NCBI RefSeq assembly: GCF_040081925.1
Contig: NZ_JBEBMF010000002.1
Coordinates: 372,001-436,000, forward strand
Direction: 5' to 3'
Origin: Mesorhizobium_K quangtriensis
GTDB taxonomy: Bacteria; Pseudomonadota; Alphaproteobacteria; Rhizobiales; Rhizobiaceae
DNA: 64,000 nt
Under the pieces are notes generated by a model, which saw nothing but the letters and a program-made list of their open reading frames with translations, was not told the DNA's origin and searched no databases. This document shows positions 60,620 through 64,000 of the stretch, piece after piece; position 1 is the first letter of the stretch; the number at the start of each line of letters is the position of its first letter. A program made the position numbers and the translations under genes.

Positions 60620-61798
60620 ATGCAGCCAAGCCCGGCCAAGGAAGACCTCTATCACGGCCTGCGCCAGCTCGAAGGGACGCTGCCTGCCGGCGCCTATTTC
60701 GACGCCGCAGAATACCAGCGCGACCTCGAGGCGATCTGGTATCGGCGTTGGGTGATGGTCTGCCGTGCGGCCGACATTGCCGAGCCCTTGGCCTTTCGCG
60801 TTTTCACCATCGGCACGCAGGACGTGTTGGTGGTGCGCGACGAAACCGCGACCTTGCGCGCCTTCCACAACACATGCCGGCACCGTGGCTCCCAGCTCTG
60901 CACGGCGGAGAGCGGCAGGCTGAAGGCGCGCCTGCTGACCTGCCCCTATCACGCATGGTCCTATTCGCTGCGTGGTGACCTGGTGCGCGTGCGGTCAAAA
61001 TCGCTGCCCGAGGGATTCCTGAAGTCAGACTACCCGCTCTATTCGGTCAAGCTCGCAGAGTGGCGCGGCTTCGTCTTCGTCAATCTCGACGAGAACGCCG
61101 CGGAGAGCGTCGAGCAAAGCTTCGACGAGGCGTCGGTCAGCCTCGCCAACTGGCCGCTGGAGGACCTCGTCAGCGGACACGTGTTCACCAAGGTGATGAA
61201 CTGCAACTGGAAGATCTTCTGGGAAAACTTCAACGAGTGCCTGCACTGCCCCGGCGTGCACAAGCACCTGTCGCACCTCGTGCCGATCTACGGGCGCGGG
61301 CTGATGGCGCGCCACGACGATCCGGACTGGGCCAAGCACGCTGACAATGATTCGCCCGAGTTTTCCGGCGGTTTGCGCAAAGGCGCGGAGACCTGGTCGG
61401 GAGACGGACGTTCCTACGGGCCGCAGTTTCAGGGCCTGACGGAGGCTGAGCGCGCCGCCCGCCAGAGCTACGCGATGAGCCTGCCGTCGATGTTCGTCGT
61501 CGGGCATGTCGACTATGTGCGCACGGTGACGCTGACGCCGCTCGGGCCGGAACGGACGAAGCTGACGGCGGAATGGCTGTTCCCGCCGCAGGAGATGCCG
61601 CCAAAGGGCCTCGACAACATCGTCGGCTTCGGCATGCAGGTGCTGGAGGAGGACGCGGCAGTCTGCGAACTCAACCAGCGCGGCCTGCATGCGCGCCGCC
61701 ACAAGGCCGGCGTGCTGATGCCCGAGGAATACGAGCTGGCGCGCTTCCACGGCTGGGTGCGCGGCCAGCACAAGGCGCTCGCGGACACAGAAACCTAG
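60620..61798 (+). CDS. Rieske-type ring-hydroxylating/demethylating oxygenase alpha subunit
   Basis: A 392-residue cytosolic oxygenase alpha subunit. The Rieske 2Fe-2S ligands are Cys86-His88 and Cys108-His111 (CRHRGSQL, CPYHAW). The mononuclear-iron motif is NECLHCPGVH with His209 and His214. This is the architecture of GbcA (glycine betaine monooxygenase) and stachydrine demethylase relatives, which remove N-methyl groups with oxygen. No ferredoxin reductase gene (GbcB-like) is linked, so electrons come from elsewhere. It begins just past the B12-riboswitch region on the opposite strand. The substrate is inferred as a quaternary amine from the many demethylation genes in the window. An aromatic substrate cannot be excluded. 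Confidence 0.85.
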   Translation: MQPSPAKEDLYHGLRQLEGTLPAGAYFDAAEYQRDLEAIWYRRWVMVCRAADIAEPLAFRVFTIGTQDVLVVRDETATLRAFHNTCRHRGSQLCTAESGRLKARLLTCPYHAWSYSLRGDLVRVRSKSLPEGFLKSDYPLYSVKLAEWRGFVFVNLDENAAESVEQSFDEASVSLANWPLEDLVSGHVFTKVMNCNWKIFWENFNECLHCPGVHKHLSHLVPIYGRGLMARHDDPDWAKHADNDSPEFSGGLRKGAETWSGDGRSYGPQFQGLTEAERAARQSYAMSLPSMFVVGHVDYVRTVTLTPLGPERTKLTAEWLFPPQEMPPKGLDNIVGFGMQVLEEDAAVCELNQRGLHARRHKAGVLMPEEYELARFHGWVRGQHKALADTET

Positions 61799-61866
61799 CT
61801 TTCCACCGGAAGCGACAACCAGCACTTTGCCGTCCGTTGACGCGACGTGCTAACGCTTGGCGCAGC

Positions 61867-62874
61867 ATGGACGCTACCGTGACCAACGAACAGCAAAGCG
61901 CCCCGCCCCAAAGGAAGGGGCGCATAGAGGCTATCGATATCGCGCGCGGCCTCGCGCTGGTCGCCATGGCGATCTACCACTTCACCTGGGACCTCGGGTT
62001 CTTTGGCTATGTGCCACCGGACATGGCGACCACGGGCGGCTGGAAGCTGTTCGCGCGCTGCATCGCCGGGAGCTTCCTGTTCCTGGTCGGCGTCAGCCTC
62101 GTGCTTGCGCATGGCAAGCAGATTCGCTGGAACTCATTCTGGCGGCGCTGGGCAATGGTAGCGGCGGCTGCACTTGCGATAACCGCCGCGACCTATGTCG
62201 CCATGCCGAACGGCTTCATCTTTTTCGGTATCCTGCACCAGATCGCGCTGGCCAGCATTCTCGGGCTCGCCTTCCTGCCGCTGCCGGCCGTCGTCACGAT
62301 TTCGATCGCGGCGATCGTGCTGGCCGCGCCCCACTATCTGCGTTCCGAATTCTTCGACGCGCCTTGGTGGTGGTGGACGGGACTGTCGGTGAACTACTCG
62401 CGCTCGAACGACTTCGTGCCGGTATTTCCGTGGTTCGGCATGGTGCTGATCGGCATCGCGGCCGGAAAGATCGCTGCGCAGACGGGTCTCTTCACCATGC
62501 TCGCGCCATGGCGCGCACCGCGGTGGCTGTGGCCGCTGGATTTCGCCGGCCGCCACAGCCTTGCCTTCTACCTGATCCACCAGCCGATCCTGATCGCCTG
62601 CGCCTGGCTGTTCGCGCAGGTCTTCCCGCCGAGCGAGGAGAGCCGCGAGGTGAACTTCCTGCAGGCGTGCGAGCGGACCTGCGTCGAACAGCGCGACACG
62701 GAGTTCTGCCCGCGTTATTGTGCCTGCGTGCTCGATACGCTGGAGCGCGCCGGCGCGATGCAGAGCTTCTACGCCGGCGAACAGAGCGACGAACTGCGCG
62801 CCACTGCGGAGGAGGCAGCGCGCCAGTGCACGATCGAAACGGACAACGCCATGCCGGAGGGAGGAGCACCATGA
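61867..62874 (+). CDS. Heparan-alpha-glucosaminide N-acetyltransferase-domain (DUF1624) membrane protein
   Basis: A 335-residue membrane protein of the DUF1624/HGSNAT-like family. The diagnostic N-terminal block is IEAIDIARGLALVAMAIYHFTWDLGFFG (residues about 20-47). About seven helices follow up to about 258 (FPWFGMVLIGIAAG, GRHSLAFYLIHQPILIAC). The cytosolic C-terminus has six cysteines (ACERTCVEQRDTEFCPRYCACVL), an unusual element for this family. The acyl acceptor is unknown. Its stop overlaps the next gene by 4 nt. An open frame back to 61573 is a shadow of the Rieske gene. Confidence 0.83.
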   Translation: MDATVTNEQQSAPPQRKGRIEAIDIARGLALVAMAIYHFTWDLGFFGYVPPDMATTGGWKLFARCIAGSFLFLVGVSLVLAHGKQIRWNSFWRRWAMVAAAALAITAATYVAMPNGFIFFGILHQIALASILGLAFLPLPAVVTISIAAIVLAAPHYLRSEFFDAPWWWWTGLSVNYSRSNDFVPVFPWFGMVLIGIAAGKIAAQTGLFTMLAPWRAPRWLWPLDFAGRHSLAFYLIHQPILIACAWLFAQVFPPSEESREVNFLQACERTCVEQRDTEFCPRYCACVLDTLERAGAMQSFYAGEQSDELRATAEEAARQCTIETDNAMPEGGAP

Positions 62875-63401
62875 GCGACGCCAAGGGAAAGCATGCGAAG
62901 CAGCATGCGCACACACCCGCACCGACTATGGCAGCGCCAGCCGCCAAAGGCGTCATACCATGGCCGCCGGTGATTTATGTCCTGGGCATAGTGGCGAGCC
63001 TCATCCTGCACGCCATCTACCCCCTGCCCTGGTTCGGTTCGCCCATGTCGGACATCCTGGTCGCGGTCGGCTGGCTGGCGTTGCTTGCAATGGTCTCGCT
63101 GTTCCTGACAGCGTTCCGCGCGATGGCAAATGCGAAGACGCCGATCAACCCGAACAAGCGGCCGGAACATCTGCTCACCACAGGCCCGTTCGCCGTCACG
63201 CGCAACCCAATCTATCTCGCTGACACGCTTCTCCTGATCGGAGTCGGGCTGATCACGGGTATCACCTGGTTCTTGCCGGCAGCGATCGTCGCTGCATTCG
63301 CTACGCAGAAAGTGGCCATCCAGAAGGAAGAGCGCTGGCTGGCCGACAAATTCGGCAAGCACTATCGCGACTACACCAAGCGGGTCAGGCGCTGGATCTG
63401 A
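62871..63401 (+). CDS. Isoprenylcysteine methyltransferase-like membrane protein (ICMT/PEMT family)
   Basis: A 176-residue inner-membrane protein of the ICMT/phospholipid-N-methyltransferase-like family. After a cytosolic segment (residues 1-30) come four helices (about 31-50, 60-80, 108-126 and 130-145). The family motif is GPFAVTRNPIYLADTLLLIG, and the C-terminal KEERWLADKFGKHYRDYTKRVRRW resembles the SAM-binding end. The acceptor is unknown. It overlaps the preceding gene by 4 nt (ATGA) and is separated from the MerR gene by 12 nt, convergent. Confidence 0.85.
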   Translation: MSDAKGKHAKQHAHTPAPTMAAPAAKGVIPWPPVIYVLGIVASLILHAIYPLPWFGSPMSDILVAVGWLALLAMVSLFLTAFRAMANAKTPINPNKRPEHLLTTGPFAVTRNPIYLADTLLLIGVGLITGITWFLPAAIVAAFATQKVAIQKEERWLADKFGKHYRDYTKRVRRWI

Positions 63402-63413
63402 GCCGGCCGAAAG

Positions 63414-63800
63414 TCAGGTGTTGACGCCAAGCTCGGCGAGACGCTCGACGCAGGCCTCCTCCGCGTTGTCCAGCTCGACGATCGTTTCCTCAAGGTCGCG
63501 ACGCTTCTGGCGAAGGTCCTCGCGCTTTTCCTCGATGCGCTTGATCATCAGCTTGAGCTGACCCACCTCGCCGGGCGGCTCGCGATACATTTGGATGATC
63601 TCGCGGATCTCGTTGATCGAGAAGCCGAGCCGCTTGCCGCGCAGGATCTGGCGGATCAGGTGCCGGTCGGACGGTCTGAACAGGCGCGTCCGGCCTCGCC
63701 GCACCGGCTGGATAAGCCCCTCGTCCTCGTAAAAACGCAACGTGCGCGTCGAGATATCGAATTCGCGGGTCAGTTCGGTGATCGTGTAATATTCCCGCAT
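63414..63800 (-). CDS. MerR-family regulator, LiuR-like
   Basis: A 128-residue regulator with a winged HTH (residues 5-70: YTITELTREFDISTRTLRFYEDEGLIQP, then RQILRGKRLGFSINEIREII) and a long coiled-coil dimer helix (about 80-120). No metal-binding cysteine pair is seen, only one Cys near the end, so it is not a metal sensor of the classical kind. Its length and helix fit LiuR-type regulators of branched-chain or fatty acid catabolism in proteobacteria. A matching palindrome-like site lies 45 nt upstream of its start, and its target operon would lie past the right edge. Confidence 0.87.
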   Translation of the reverse strand: MREYYTITELTREFDISTRTLRFYEDEGLIQPVRRGRTRLFRPSDRHLIRQILRGKRLGFSINEIREIIQMYREPPGEVGQLKLMIKRIEEKREDLRQKRRDLEETIVELDNAEEACVERLAELGVNT

Positions 63801-63845
63801 GGGTTCTCCCGGCGACCGAATCCGCCGCGAACGACTCTGACGGCA

Positions 63846-63861
63846 TTTACGTAAAAGTCAA
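63846..63861. promoter_or_regulatory. LiuR-like operator site
   Basis: TTTACGTAAAAGTCAA lies upstream of the MerR gene and contains the perfect palindrome TTTACGTAAA. It resembles the sites of LiuR-type regulators (TTTACGTNAACGTCAA-like, from memory). It could serve both the MerR gene and the unseen divergent operon to the right. No gene is recognised in 63801-64000. Confidence 0.5.
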
Positions 63862-64000
63862 TTTCAGGCCGAGCACCCAGCGACAGACCGCACCTCAGCG
63901 GCAGGGTCAGGCGAGGTACGCCCTCCCGAACGGGAAGGCAGTTTCCCGCGCGATATCACGTCGTGCTCCGGCGGTTCGCAAATAATCCTGCAACATTCCT

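Overview
The window is GC-rich DNA that reads like a chromosome segment of an aerobic alphaproteobacterium of the order Hyphomicrobiales, most likely Phyllobacteriaceae (Mesorhizobium, Aminobacter or Hoeflea relatives). The grounds are the aerobic-type cobalamin genes (cobO, cobP, cobC, cobD), cbtBA behind a cobalamin riboswitch, an AztABC zinc importer, an ExoD-family protein, heterotetrameric sarcosine oxidase and many FAD-GcvT oxidoreductases. No rRNA, tRNA, insertion sequence, phage gene or CRISPR array was found. The genus is an inference.

Layout. 1-3.5 kb: an ECF sigma factor with a membrane VWA protein, a RidA protein and a SAM methyltransferase. 3.6-6.4 kb: a zinc ABC importer (aztABC) with a Zur-like operator. 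6.5-8.9 kb: a sulfurtransferase/phosphatase-like protein, a ferredoxin-like protein, a dienelactone hydrolase and a lipoprotein. 9-21.7 kb: a corrinoid methyl-transfer island made of an MttB-family methyltransferase, a corrinoid carrier, DUF1638, MetV- and MetF-like proteins, a methyl-THF:corrinoid methyltransferase, a RACo-type reactivase and a LysR regulator, with an ExoD protein, a formyltransferase and a PF13769 protein between them. 21.8-30.3 kb: two small proteins, a GlxA/GbdR-type regulator, a DUF1194 protein, a dimethylglycine-dehydrogenase-like enzyme, a small secreted protein and a mechanosensitive channel. 30.5-43.3 kb: soxBDAG, a nitroreductase, an XRE-cupin regulator, and two more FAD-GcvT oxidoreductases flanking an aminotransferase. 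43.3-47.9 kb: an OB-fold stress protein, an AI-2E-type exporter, a Tat-exported amidohydrolase and two flavodoxin-fold oxidoreductases. 47.9-54.8 kb: a catabolic cluster with an NMT1-type ABC importer, an amidohydrolase, an FAD oxidoreductase, a RidA homologue and a creatininase homologue. 54.8-60.5 kb: cobalamin genes and cobalt transport under a B12 riboswitch, interrupted by an AT-rich orphan gene. 60.6-64 kb: a Rieske oxygenase, an acyltransferase-like membrane protein, an isoprenylcysteine-methyltransferase-like protein and a MerR regulator.

How it works together (inference). The main theme is stripping methyl groups from methylated amines and putting them on tetrahydrofolate. The MttB homologue would move one methyl to the corrinoid protein. 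The MtrH/AcsE-like protein would pass it to THF. MetV and MetF would oxidise methyl-THF to methylene-THF, and the RACo protein would rescue inactivated corrinoid. The DMGDH-like enzymes and sarcosine oxidase would remove further N-methyl groups as methylene-THF. The Rieske oxygenase offers an oxygen-dependent alternative first step, and the cob/cbt genes supply the cofactor. The corrinoid island in an aerobe, with its unassigned components (DUF1638, PF13769 and formyltransferase proteins, and shared arginine-rich tails), is the best candidate for an under-described system here.
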